This document shows, piece after piece, positions 47,201-59,700 of a DNA stretch of 64,000 bases. The translations under genes and the position numbers were made by a program. The notes below the pieces were generated by a model. The model saw only the letters and a program-made list of their open reading frames with translations, was not told where the DNA came from and made no database searches. The stretch covers positions 64,501 through 128,500 of the forward strand of contig OZ024787.1 of NCBI GenBank assembly GCA_964017065.1, given 5' to 3'. The DNA is from Haliclona indistincta. Its lineage: Eukaryota > Porifera > Demospongiae > Haplosclerida > Chalinidae. Numbering within the stretch: position 1 is the first letter of the stretch; every line of letters starts with the position of its first letter.

Positions 47201-50181
47201 AGGAGATAGGAGCATCAGCCAGCAAGGAGTACTCACTAGAGAAGGCGATGGAGAAGATGAAATCAGAATGGCAGGACACAATGTTCAACTTCATTCCTTA
47301 CAGAGACACTGTAAGTACACCTGACTATCACATGATTGTCACATGACATATCTTTGTGCCGCAGGGTCTGTCTATATTATCAGCTGTGGATGATGTTCAG
47401 ATATTGTTGGACGATCATATCGTGAAGACCCAGACCATGAGGGGCTCACCATTCATTAAACCGTTTGAGGCAGAGATCAAGGAATGGGAGGAGAAACTGG
47501 TCTTGATACAAGATATACTGGACGACTGGCTCAAGGTATGCAATCATACTGTAGCTAGATAGGTAGGTAGCTGACTCACTGTACATGCAGTGTCAAGCAA
47601 CATGGCTGTATCTGGAACCAATCTTCTCATCTGAGGACATCATAGCTCAGATGCCAGAGGAGGGTCGCAAGTTCAGTATTATAGACAAATACTGGAGAGA
47701 GATTATGAGCGAATCAGTATGTGTCACACACTAACATACATGTATCATGAGTGAATCAGTATGTGTCACACACTATAACATAGTTCACTCACTCACTCAC
47801 TCACTCACTCACTCACTCACTCACTCACTCACTCACTCACTCACTCACTCACTGACTCATGACTAGGTGAAGGACTGCCATGCACTAGTAGTCACTGATC
47901 AGCCTAACATGTTAGAGAAGCTAAGAGAGTCTAACCAACTATTGGAAGAGATACAGAAAGGACTCAATGATTATCTGGAGAAGAAGAGACTGTACTTCCC
48001 AAGGTGAGTCACACCATGTTACAGTGCATTATAATGTAATATTACAGGTTCTTCTTCTTGTCCAATGATGAGCTACTGGAGATCCTGTCAGAGACCAAAG
48101 ACCCTCTCAGAGTGCAGCCTCATCTCAAGAAGTGCTTTGAGGGTATTGCTAAACTCAAGTTCACAGAGAACCAAGAGGTGGTTGGTATGGTCAGTAGTGA
48201 GAAGGAAGAGGTACCATTCTCACAGACCATCGTACCAGCTGAGGCTAGGGTATGTGCACTGTATGACCCTCATGATCCTACTCACCTGGCCACCCTCCAC
48301 AGGGTATGGTAGAGAAATGGCTACTGCAGGTACAGCAGACCATGATACAGAGCTTGAGAGATGTGACAGCTCGTTCAGTGGCTGCTTATACAGCCAAGCC
48401 ACGTGAGCAATGGGTACTGGAGTGGCCAGGCCAGGTAGTGATAGCAGGCTCCTCTATATACTGGACCACACTAGCTACTGAAGCTATACAATCAGGAACA
48501 CTAAAGGTATATACCACTACTATATGATGTAGAGTATCACCATGCTGTGCTGTGCTGTGCTGCTGTAGGACTTTCTATCTAAGAGCAATGATGATATCCA
48601 TAAGGTAGTTGCAATGGTGAGAGGAAAGCTATCCATGATGTCACGTATTGCATTAGGAGCATTGATTGTGATTGATGTACATGGTGAGTGTGATGGTGTG
48701 AGGGTGTGATAGTGTGATGGTGTGATAGTGTGATAGTGTGATGGTGTGATAGTGTGATAGTGTGATAGTGTGATGGTGTGATAGTGTGATAGTGTGATGG
48801 TGTGATAGTGTGATAGTGTGATAGTGTGATGGTGTGATGGTGTGATAGTGTGATAGTGTGATGGTGTGATGGTGTGATAGTGTGAGTGTGTGATAGTGTG
48901 ATGGTGTGATAGTGTGATAGTGTATCTCTATCATATTATAGCTCGTGATGTGATAGCTAAGCTATGTAAGGAACAGATATCGTCACCTACTAACTTCAAG
49001 TGGATGAGTCAGTTACGATACTATTTTGAGGATGGAGGTGTGGTGGTTAGAATGATCACTACTGAGGTGCCATATGGTTATGAGTATCTGGGGAACACTG
49101 GTCGACTGGTCATCACTCCACTAACGGATCGATGCTATCATACGCTAGTAGGAGCCCTCAAGCTCCACCTGGGCGGAGCTCCAGAGGGTCCGGCTGGTAC
49201 AGGCAAGACAGAGACATGTAAGGATCTAGCCAAAGCAATGGCCAAACAGTGTGTGGTATTCAACTGCTCTGATGGGTTGGACTATAAAGCAATGGGCAAG
49301 TTCTTCAAGGGACTAGCACAAGCTGGAGCATGGGCCTGCTTTGATGAGTTCAATAGAATAGAGCTAGAGGTACTGTCAGCTAGTAATGGCTGCCATCACT
49401 TCACTCTCTCTCTCTCCCCATGTCTAGGTACTATCAGTGATAGCTCAGCAGATCTTGAGCATCCAGCAAGCTGTAGTGATGAACCTCAAGAAATTCATAT
49501 TTGAAGGAACAGAGATATCAATAGACACATCATGTACAGTATTCATCACAATGAACCCAGGATATGCTGGCAGACAAGAGCTACCTGATAACCTCAAGGT
49601 ACATGTACCTTATCTAGTCTATTATAGAGCTGTGTCACTGTGTGTGTAGGTGCTCTTCCGTACTGTTGCTATGATGGTACCGGACTACGCTCTGATTGGT
49701 GAGATCATGCTCTACTCCATGGGGTTTGTGGATGCTCGTAGTCTGGCAGCTAAAATAGTAGCTACCTATCGACTGTGTTCTGAGCAACTGTCATCACAGC
49801 ATCACTATGACTACGGTAACTATACCTCACTACTAACAGTATAGCACACCTCTCATTATTGCTCAGGTATGAGAGCTGTAAAGAGTGTCTTGACTGCAGC
49901 TGGTAACCTGAAGCTCAAGTACCCAGAGGAGAATGAGAGTGTGCTGCTGTTGAGAGCTATCAATGATGTTAACCTGCCCAAGTTCCTTGCACACGATCTG
50001 CCATTGTTTGAGGGTATCACTAGTGACTTGTTCCCTGGTGTGGTACTGCCTAAACCAGACTACGAGAGTCTGACTGATGCACTGTGCGATAGCATTGCAC
50101 GCAAGGGATTGCAACCAGTACCATGGTTTATCATGAAGATTATACAGGTACACACACACACACACTCACACACACACACCA

Positions 50182-50278
<97 letters not shown>

Positions 50279-53200
50279 ATCACACACACACATCATCACT
50301 CACTCATCACTCGTGCTACTGTAGATATATGAGATGATGTTAGTGCGACACGGCTTCATGGTGGTGGGTGAGCCACTAGGTGGTAAGAGCAGTGCCTGGC
50401 AGGTACTAGCTGCTGCACTGGGTGATCTACAGACTAGTGGACTGTTAGAGGAGTATAAAGTGGACTATAAGATTATTAACCCCAAGAGCATCACAATGGG
50501 ACAGCTATATGGATCATTTGATCCTATATCACACGAGTGGTCTGATGGTGTACTAGCTAACTCATTCAGAGAACAGGCTGCAGCTACTGATGATAATAGG
50601 AAATGGATCGTGTTTGATGGACCAGTAGATGCTATATGGATTGAGAGCATGAACACTGTACTAGATGATAACAAGAAGGTGAGTACAGTAATACACTCTC
50701 CCTCTCACTCTCCCTTCCTCTCTGTCTATAGCTGTGTCTGATGAGCGGTGAGATCATTCAGATGAGTAACAAGCAGAACCTGATCTTTGAACCAGAGGAT
50801 CTAGAGGTAGCATCACCAGCTACTGTTAGTAGGTGTGGTATGATATACATGGAGCCACACCAGGTACGATATACCATCACACCATCACATGTCACACACC
50901 CTCACAACCATCACACTATCACACCCTCACACTATCACTATCACACCCTCACATCCTCACACTATCACTGTATAGCTTGGTTGGCGTCCATCATTTGAGT
51001 CATATATGAACACACTACCGGACACTATCAATGATGAGAATCGTCAGATGATAAGGGACATGTTTGAATGGCTAGTGGACCCATGTCTAGGTCAGCTGGT
51101 CTCCTACAGTACACACTACTCTCATGCACTATTGTACATGCAGACTTCATACGTCATGAGTGCCAGTTGTTCATAGCGACGTCTGGTATCCATCTCACTG
51201 TGTCCCTCATGAAGCTATACTCTAGTCTAATGGACGAGATCAGGAATGAGGAGGGAGGCATGACACAGATGCAGATATCGCTATGGCTACAGTGCCTCTT
51301 CCTGTTCTCATTGGTCTGGACTATTGGCGGCACAATGACCGGGGACTCTAGGAAGAAGTTTGATGTGTTCTATAGAAACATTATCTCAGGAACTGACCAG
51401 GACCATCCTAGACCCAAGTCATTTAAACTCGGCAAGGTATGTAAAGGAGTATGCTCTGCAGGCTAGCTAGCTTGTCTCTTCATGTGTAGGCTAACCTCTT
51501 CCCTGAGAGAGATACTGTGTTTGATTACTACTTCAAGAAGGTCGGTGGAGTATGGGCTAGTTGGGAGGACTCCATTGATAGAACAGCAACTATACCAGCT
51601 GGAGCTAAAGTCAGCTAGCTATTACACTTCACTATAATAATGTTACTACCATGCATTATGTGCTGTAGGTGAGTGATCTGATCATACAGACAGTGGATAC
51701 AGCACGACAGACCTTCTTCTTGGGCACATACATCACTAATGGTGTCCCAGTGCTGTTTGTAGGCCCAACAGGTACTGGCAAATCAGCTATTACTAATAAC
51801 TACCTTGTCCAACTACCCAAGGACAAGTGAGCAGACTTCACTTGGTTATAATATGTGTACTGTACTGCATTCAGGTATATTCCTAATATGGTCAACTTCT
51901 CAGCTAGGACGTCAGCTAATCAGACTCAAGACATCATCATGTCTAAACTAGATAGGTCAGTAACACACTTAGTCAGTAACACACTCATTCAATACCACGT
52001 ACATCATCATGTCTAAACTAGATAGGTCAGTAACACACTTAGTCAGTAACACACTCATTCAATACCACGTACATCATCATGTCTAAACTAGATAGGTCAG
52101 TAACACACTCTCTGTCAGTAACACACTCATTCAATACCACGTACATCATCATGTCTAAACTAGATAGGTCAGTAACACACTTAGTCAGTAACACACTCAT
52201 TTAATACCACGTACATCTCCATGCAGGCGTCGTAAAGGAGTGTATGGTCCTCCAATGGGTCGTAAGGGAGTGGTGTTTGTAGATGATCTGAACATGCCAG
52301 CTAAAGAGACATATGGAGCCCAGCCACCGATAGAGCTACTGAGACAATGGCAGGACCACCATCACTGGTATGATATGAAGGATACATCACGCCTTGAGCT
52401 AATGGATCTGGTGAGTTAGTGACATACCACATCATGATGATCCATGATACTGTACTGGTGTGCAGCAACTGGTATCAGCCATGGGACCTCCTGGAGGTGG
52501 CCGCAATAACATCACTGGACGGTTCACTAGACACTTCAATATAGTATCCATTGACTCATTTGATGATAACACAATGACACGTATATTCAGCTCATTAGCT
52601 GACTGGCACTTTGCTAAAGGATTTGATGCCATCTTCAACAGATTGGGCAAGGTAAGTGATGCAGCTAGCTACACATGCAGTGTGTGTATTGCTGGACTAT
52701 ACAGGTGATGGTACAAGCTACTATGGTAGTCTATAAGGCAGCTGTGGTCACCTTCTTGCCCACACCAACCAAGTCACACTATGTGTTCAATCTAAGAGAC
52801 TTCTCACGAGTTGTGAGAGGAGTATTGCTGGTTCCCAAGACGCACATGACCGAGGGTGACAAGCTGATTAGACTATGGGTCCATGAGGTGTATCGGATAT
52901 TCTATGATAGATTGATAGATGACACTGATCGGTAAGTATCACTACACTAGTCCTTATCATGGTATGATGCTGCTACTGTTGTAGGCAAAAATTCTTTGAG
53001 ATAGTGAAAGACACTGCTTCAAACTGTTTCAAGGTTGGTCTGGACAAGCTATTCAAACATCTCTTACCATCAGGAGGTAGCCTCATTGATGACCACATCA
53101 GGTAGTACAGCTAGCTAGCTACATTAGTACTAGTTGATGATGTATTGATTATAGGAGTGTGTTCTTTGGCGACTATATGATACCAGGAGCTGAACCAAGA

Positions 53201-56200
53201 GCATACGATGAGATCACTGATCTAACTGAACTAACAACTGTCATTGAGAAGTGAGTACAGTACAGCTATAGTGCTGCTGTAGCTACTGTTCCTCCATAGC
53301 TATCTGGATGACTATAATCAAATGACCAAGGCTCCGATGAAACTAGTGATGTTCAAGTTTGCTATAGAGCATGTGTCCAGGATCAGTAGAGTACTGAAGC
53401 AAGATAATGGACATGTGTTACTGATTGGTGAGTTACATGTGCTAGCTATAGTGCTCACATCATGTGGTGTACTACATACTATAGGTGTTGGTGGTAGTGG
53501 TCGGCAGAGTGCCTCTAAGCTAGCTACCTTTATGGCGGACTATGATCTGTTCCAGATCGAGATCACTAAGAACTACACTACTGTGGAATGGAGGGAGGAC
53601 CTCAAGCGGGTAGGCAACCCCTCTATCCAGCTAGCCAGTAGGATACTATCTTCCTTCCTGTGTGTAGATGTTGCTGAAGGCAGGTACTGAGGGACGACAG
53701 ATAGTGTTCCTATTCAGTGACAATCAGATCAAGGATGAGTCATTCGTTGAGGACATTAACATGATATTGAACACTGGGGATGTACCTAACCTATACCCAT
53801 CAGATGAGAAAGCTGAAATCATTGAGAAGATGCAGATGATAGCTCGTACTACTGGTCGAAAGATAGAGGCCACTCCATTAGCAATGTATAACTTCTTCAT
53901 TGAAAGAGTGAGAGAGAACCTTCATGTGGTGCTGGCTATGAGCCCTATCGGTGACTCATTCCGTAATCGATTAAGAATGTTCCCATCTCTCATCAACTGC
54001 TGTACTATCGACTGGTTCCAAGTGAGTGCACTATAGTATAGTGATGATGATACTGATATCGTATGATAGGCATGGCCTGATGATGCACTGGAGATGGTAG
54101 CTAACAAGTTCCTTGAAGAGGTTGAGATGGAGGATGACATGAGAGGTCACTGTGTTACCATGTGTCAGCACTTCCATCAGGTACTCAGAAAATTTTCGGA
54201 TCTGTGTGATTGTAAAAATTAATACTTGTTGTGGAATTAAAAATGATGTAGAGTGTTAGAGCCCTATCATTGACTGATTGATGTGTGTTGTAGAGTGTTA
54301 GAGCCCTATCATTGACTGATTGATGTGTGTTGTAGAGTGTTAGAGCCCTATCATTGACTGATTGATGTGTGTTGTAGAGTGTTAGAGCTCTATCATTGAC
54401 TGATTGATGTGTGTTGTAGAGTGTTAGAGCTCTATCATTGACTGATTGATGTGTGTTGTAGAGTGTTAGAGCTCTATCATTGACTGATTGATGTGTGTTG
54501 TAGAGTGTTAGAGCTCTATCATTGACTGATTGATGTGTGTTGTAGAGTGTTAGAGCCCTATCATTGACTGATTGATGTGTGTTGTAGAGTGTTAGAGCCC
54601 TATCATTGACTGATTGATGTGTGTTGTAGAGTGTTAGAGCTCTATCATTGACTGATTGATGTGTGTTGTAGAGTGTTAGAGCCCTATCATTGACTGATTG
54701 ATGTGTGTTGTAGAGTGTTAGAGCCCTATCATTGACTGATTGATGTGTGTTGTAGAGTGTTAGAGCTCCATCATTGACTGATTGATGTGTGTTGTAGAGT
54801 GTTAGAGCTCTATCATTGACTGATTGATGTGTGTTGTAGAGTGTTAGAGCTCTATCATTGACTGATTGATGTGTGTTGTAGAGTGTTAGAGCTCTATCAT
54901 TGACTGATTGATGTGTGTTGTAGAGTGTTAGAGCTCTATCTGAGAAGTTCTACTCTATACTGCGTCGCCATAACTATGTGACTCCAACCTCCTACCTTGA
55001 GCTGATCCTAACCTTTAAGACACTGCTAGCCTGGAAGAGAGATGAGATAATGACACTGAAGCAACGATACATTACTGGTCTAGAGAAGCTAGAGTTTGCA
55101 GCCGGGCAAGTATCAGTGATGCAGCAAGAACTGCAGGGCCTACAGCCAGAGCTGATCAAGACATCAGAAGAGACAGAGAAACTGATGGTCAAGATTGAGA
55201 AAGATACAGTTGAGGCAGAGGCTAAGAAAGAGGTATTGAACTAACACCATCACTATTCACACTGTCACACCATCACTGTCACACCATCACTATTCACACT
55301 GTCACACCATCACTATTCACACTGTCACACCATCACTATTCACACTGTCACACCATCACTGTCACACCATCACTATTCACACTGTCACACCATCACTATT
55401 CACACTATCACCACTCAGGTAGTTGCAGCGGATGAGGCTGTTGCTGATAAAGCTGCTGCTAAAGCTAAAGGGATCAAGGACGAGTGTGAGAGTGATCTAG
55501 CTGAAGCCATACCTGCTCTAGAGTCCGCCATTGCTGCTCTCAACACACTCAAGCCACAAGACATCACTCTGGTCAAGGCAATGAAGAACCCTCCTAACGT
55601 AGTGAAGCTAGTAATGGAGACGGTGTGCATCATGAAGCAAATCAAGGCAGAGCGGAAGCCAGACCCCTCAGGATCAGGCAAGATGGTGGAGGATTACTGG
55701 GGACCATCTCAGAAACTATTAGGAGACTTCAAGTTCCTAGACTCACTCAAGAACTATGATAAGGACAATATTCAACCAGCGGTCATGAAGAAGATCAGGG
55801 ACAAGTGAGTGATACTAGCTAACATCATCTACTAATGGTAATGTCCCCTGCAGCTACATCACTAATCCAGTATTCAATCCTGATGTGGTAAAAGCTGCCT
55901 CTAATGCATGTGAGGGTCTGTGTCGATGGGTCCGTGCTATGGAGGTCTATGACAGAGTTGCTAAAGTGGTTGCTCCCAAGAAGATCAAACTAGCTGAAGC
56001 AGAGGCCGAGCTGTCAGTGCAGATGACCAAGCTGAACGCCAAGAGAGCTGAGCTACAAGAGGTCAGTGCTATAGCTAGCAAGCAGCCATTAGGCTCTCCT
56101 CTGTCATGCACAGGTACTGGATAAGCTGCAAAAACTCAATGATGAGTTTGACGCTATGACAAAGAAGAAGGCTAGTCTAGAGGCTAACATAGACCTGTGC

Positions 56201-56635
56201 TCTAAGAAACTAGACAGAGCCGAGAAGCTGATTGGAGGGTTAGGAGGAGAGAAGGATCGATGGAGTATAGCCGCCAGTGAACTGGGTGAGAGGTGAGCAG
56301 CTATAAATAGCTATAGTACTATAGCTACATGTGTGGTACAGGTATCATAACATCACTGGTGATGTGTTGCTGTCAGCTGGTGTAGTAGCATACCTCGGAT
56401 CATTCACTGTTGACTTCCGCCAAGAGTGTGTCCAGGAATGGTGCAAGGTGTGCCTGCGTAAGGGCATACCATGCTCTCCCTCTTTCTCACTCAATGCTAC
56501 TCTTGGAGAGCCTGTCAAGATCAGAGCATGGCAGATAGCTGGTCTACCAGTCGACTCATTCTCTGTCGATAATGGAATTATAGTGTCTAACTCACGACGC
56601 TGGCCCCTAATGATTGATCCACAGGGTAGGTACCA

Positions 56636-56709
<74 letters not shown>

Positions 56710-59700
56710 TCATCACTCACCCACTCACCCACTTGCTTACACACTCGCTCGCTCACTCACTCACTCACTCACTCACTCACTCACTCACCCACTCACTCAC
56801 TCACTCACTCACTCATTCACTCACAGGACAAGCTAACAAATGGGTCAAGAATATGGAGAGACCTAATAAGCTATCAGTTATCAAACTAACAGATCCAAAC
56901 TACTCACGAACACTTGAGAACAGTATACAGGTAAACCAAGGACTATAGCGCTGTCCTAATCTATCATTGTTGTTTATTGGTTAGTTTGGTACACCAGTGC
57001 TACTGGAGAATGTAGGAGAAGAGCTGGATCCATTACTAGAACCACTACTGCTCAAACAAACCTTCAAACAAGGCGGAGTAGAGGTAGCTATAGTAACCAT
57101 GCAGCTATACATGACTGTGTCTCTCAGTATATTAGACTAGGAGAGAATGTCATTGAGTACAGTCACGACTTCAAGTTCTATATCACTACTAGACTACGCA
57201 ACCCTCACTATCTCCCTGAGGTATCAGTCAAGGTATGTCAGCAGCTAGTAGCTAGCTCCACTCTACTCCATGCTACTGTACTATAGGTTGGTCTAGTGAA
57301 CTTCATGATCACACCCACTGGACTAGAGGATCAGTTACTGGGTATAGTAGCTGCCCGTGAGAAGCCAGAGCTGGAGGAGAAGAAGAACCAGTTGATCATA
57401 GAGAGTGCTGAGAATAAGAAACAGGTACTCCACTAGCTCACCACTATAGTGATGTGTGTGTCATTCATTGATGTACAGTTGAAACAAATTGAAGATAAGA
57501 TTCTTGAAGTGCTGTCCTCTTCAGAGGTACTTAGCTACATAGCAATATTGAATTTTCACAGTGTTATTTTGTGGGTTGTTCCCAGTATCAGAGCATAATG
57601 ACTATGATAATAATTATTGTATATATAGGGTAACATTCTTGAGGATGAGAGAGCCATCAAGGTGCTTTCATCATCTAAAGAACTATCTGAAGAAATCCAA
57701 GCCAAGCAAGAGGTAGCTACTGCAACAGAGAAGGAGATCGATGAGACTCGTAATGGCTACAAACCAGTTGCAGTGCACTCCTCAGTGCTGTTCTTCTGCA
57801 TCTCAGATCTGGCTAATATCGAGCCAATGTACCAGTATTCATTGACATGGTTTATTAACCTATACCTACAGTCCATTGCTAACAGTGACAAGAGCTCTAT
57901 ATTAACCGAGAGGATACAATCACTCAATGACCACTTCACTCTCTCTATATACAAGAACGTGTGTCGATCACTATTTGAGAAGGATAAACTACTCTTCTCA
58001 TTCATCCTGTGTATTGGACTGCTCAAGATGAAGGGAGAGATAGAAGAGGATAGCTGGCGATTCCTTCTGACAGGAGGGGTCGCTCTGGAGAACCCTAATC
58101 CTAACCCTTTCCCACAATGGCTGTCAGACAAGTCATGGGGAGAGGTGGTGAGGGCGTCAGAGCTGAAGAGCTTGACAGGATGGTGGAAATGTTAGTGACT
58201 CACGTACAATAGTTGTGTTCATCATGTTTTACTACTGTAGCATTTGGTTCAGAGTGGAAGGCAGTTTATGACTCTCCATCTCCTCATGAGTGCAAGATAC
58301 CTGAGCCATGGGACTTGAAGCTAACTGGACTAGAGCGGTGAGTTACTACCCTAGGCATGGCTACACCAGCTAGCTACCCTCCCTCTCTCCTCACAGTATG
58401 GTGGTGTTGAGGTGTATTAGACCTGATAAAGTTGTTCCTGCTGTGCAGAACTTTATTGTTGAGAAAATGGGTCGTCAGTATATAGAGCCGCCGACCTTTG
58501 ACCTTGCTGGCAGCTTTGCCGACTCACACTGCTGTGCTCCACTGATATTTGTGCTATCACCAGGAGCTGACCCAATGGCTGGACTCATGAAGTTTGCAGA
58601 GGACTCAGGATTTGGTGGAACAAGATGTCAAACCATTTCACTAGGACAAGGACAGGTCTGAGCAGCTAGCAGTATGATACACCATGTTGTGATGTAGGGA
58701 CCCATTGCATCCAATATGATCACTAGCTAGCAGTATGATACACTATGTTGTGATGTAGGCAGGCAGTATGATACACTATGTTGTGATGTAGGGACCCATT
58801 GCATCCAATATGATCACTAGCTAGCTGTATGATACACTATGTTGTGATGTAGGGACCCATTGCATCCAATATGATCACTAGCTAGCAGTATGATACACTA
58901 TGTTGTGATGTAGGGACCCATTGCATCCAATATGATCACTAGCTAGCAGTATGATACACTATGTTGTGATGTAGGGACCCATTGCATCCAATATGATCAC
59001 TAGCTAGCTGTATGATACACTATGTTGTGCTGTAGGGACCCATTGCATCCAATATGATCACTAGCTAGCAGTATGATACACTATGTTGTGATGTAGGGAC
59101 CCATTGCATCCAATATGATCACTAAAGCCATCAAGGAAGGAACGTGGGTCGTACTACAGAACTGCCATCTTGCCACTAGTTGGATGAAGAGACTGGAGAA
59201 GATATGTGAAGAGGTTATACCATCATCCTATCGCTATCATCACTATAATGACATGTCATTGTGTACTGTATAGGTGATTGTTCCTGATAGCACCAACAAG
59301 GAGTTCAGACTATGGTTGACTAGCTATCCATCAGACTCATTCCCAGTCTCCATACTACAGAATGGTATGTGCATGAGTCTACTACCACTAGTCTATTGTT
59401 GTGTAGGTGTTAAGATGACTAATGAACCACCCAAGGGAATGAGAGCTAATCTACTCCGATCATACCTCAATGATCCTATATCAGATACTGCATTCTTTGA
59501 GGGCTGTAATAAGGTATGTCATGTCACTCCATAGCTCATTCGATCATGCTGTGGTACCATCTTGTAGCCAAAGGAATGGAGGAAGCTGTTGTTTGGACTA
59601 TGCTTCTTCCATGCTCTAGTACAAGAGAGAAGGAAGTTTGGAGCACTGGGGTGGAACATACCCTATGAGTTCAATGAATCAGACCTCAGGATTAGTATGA

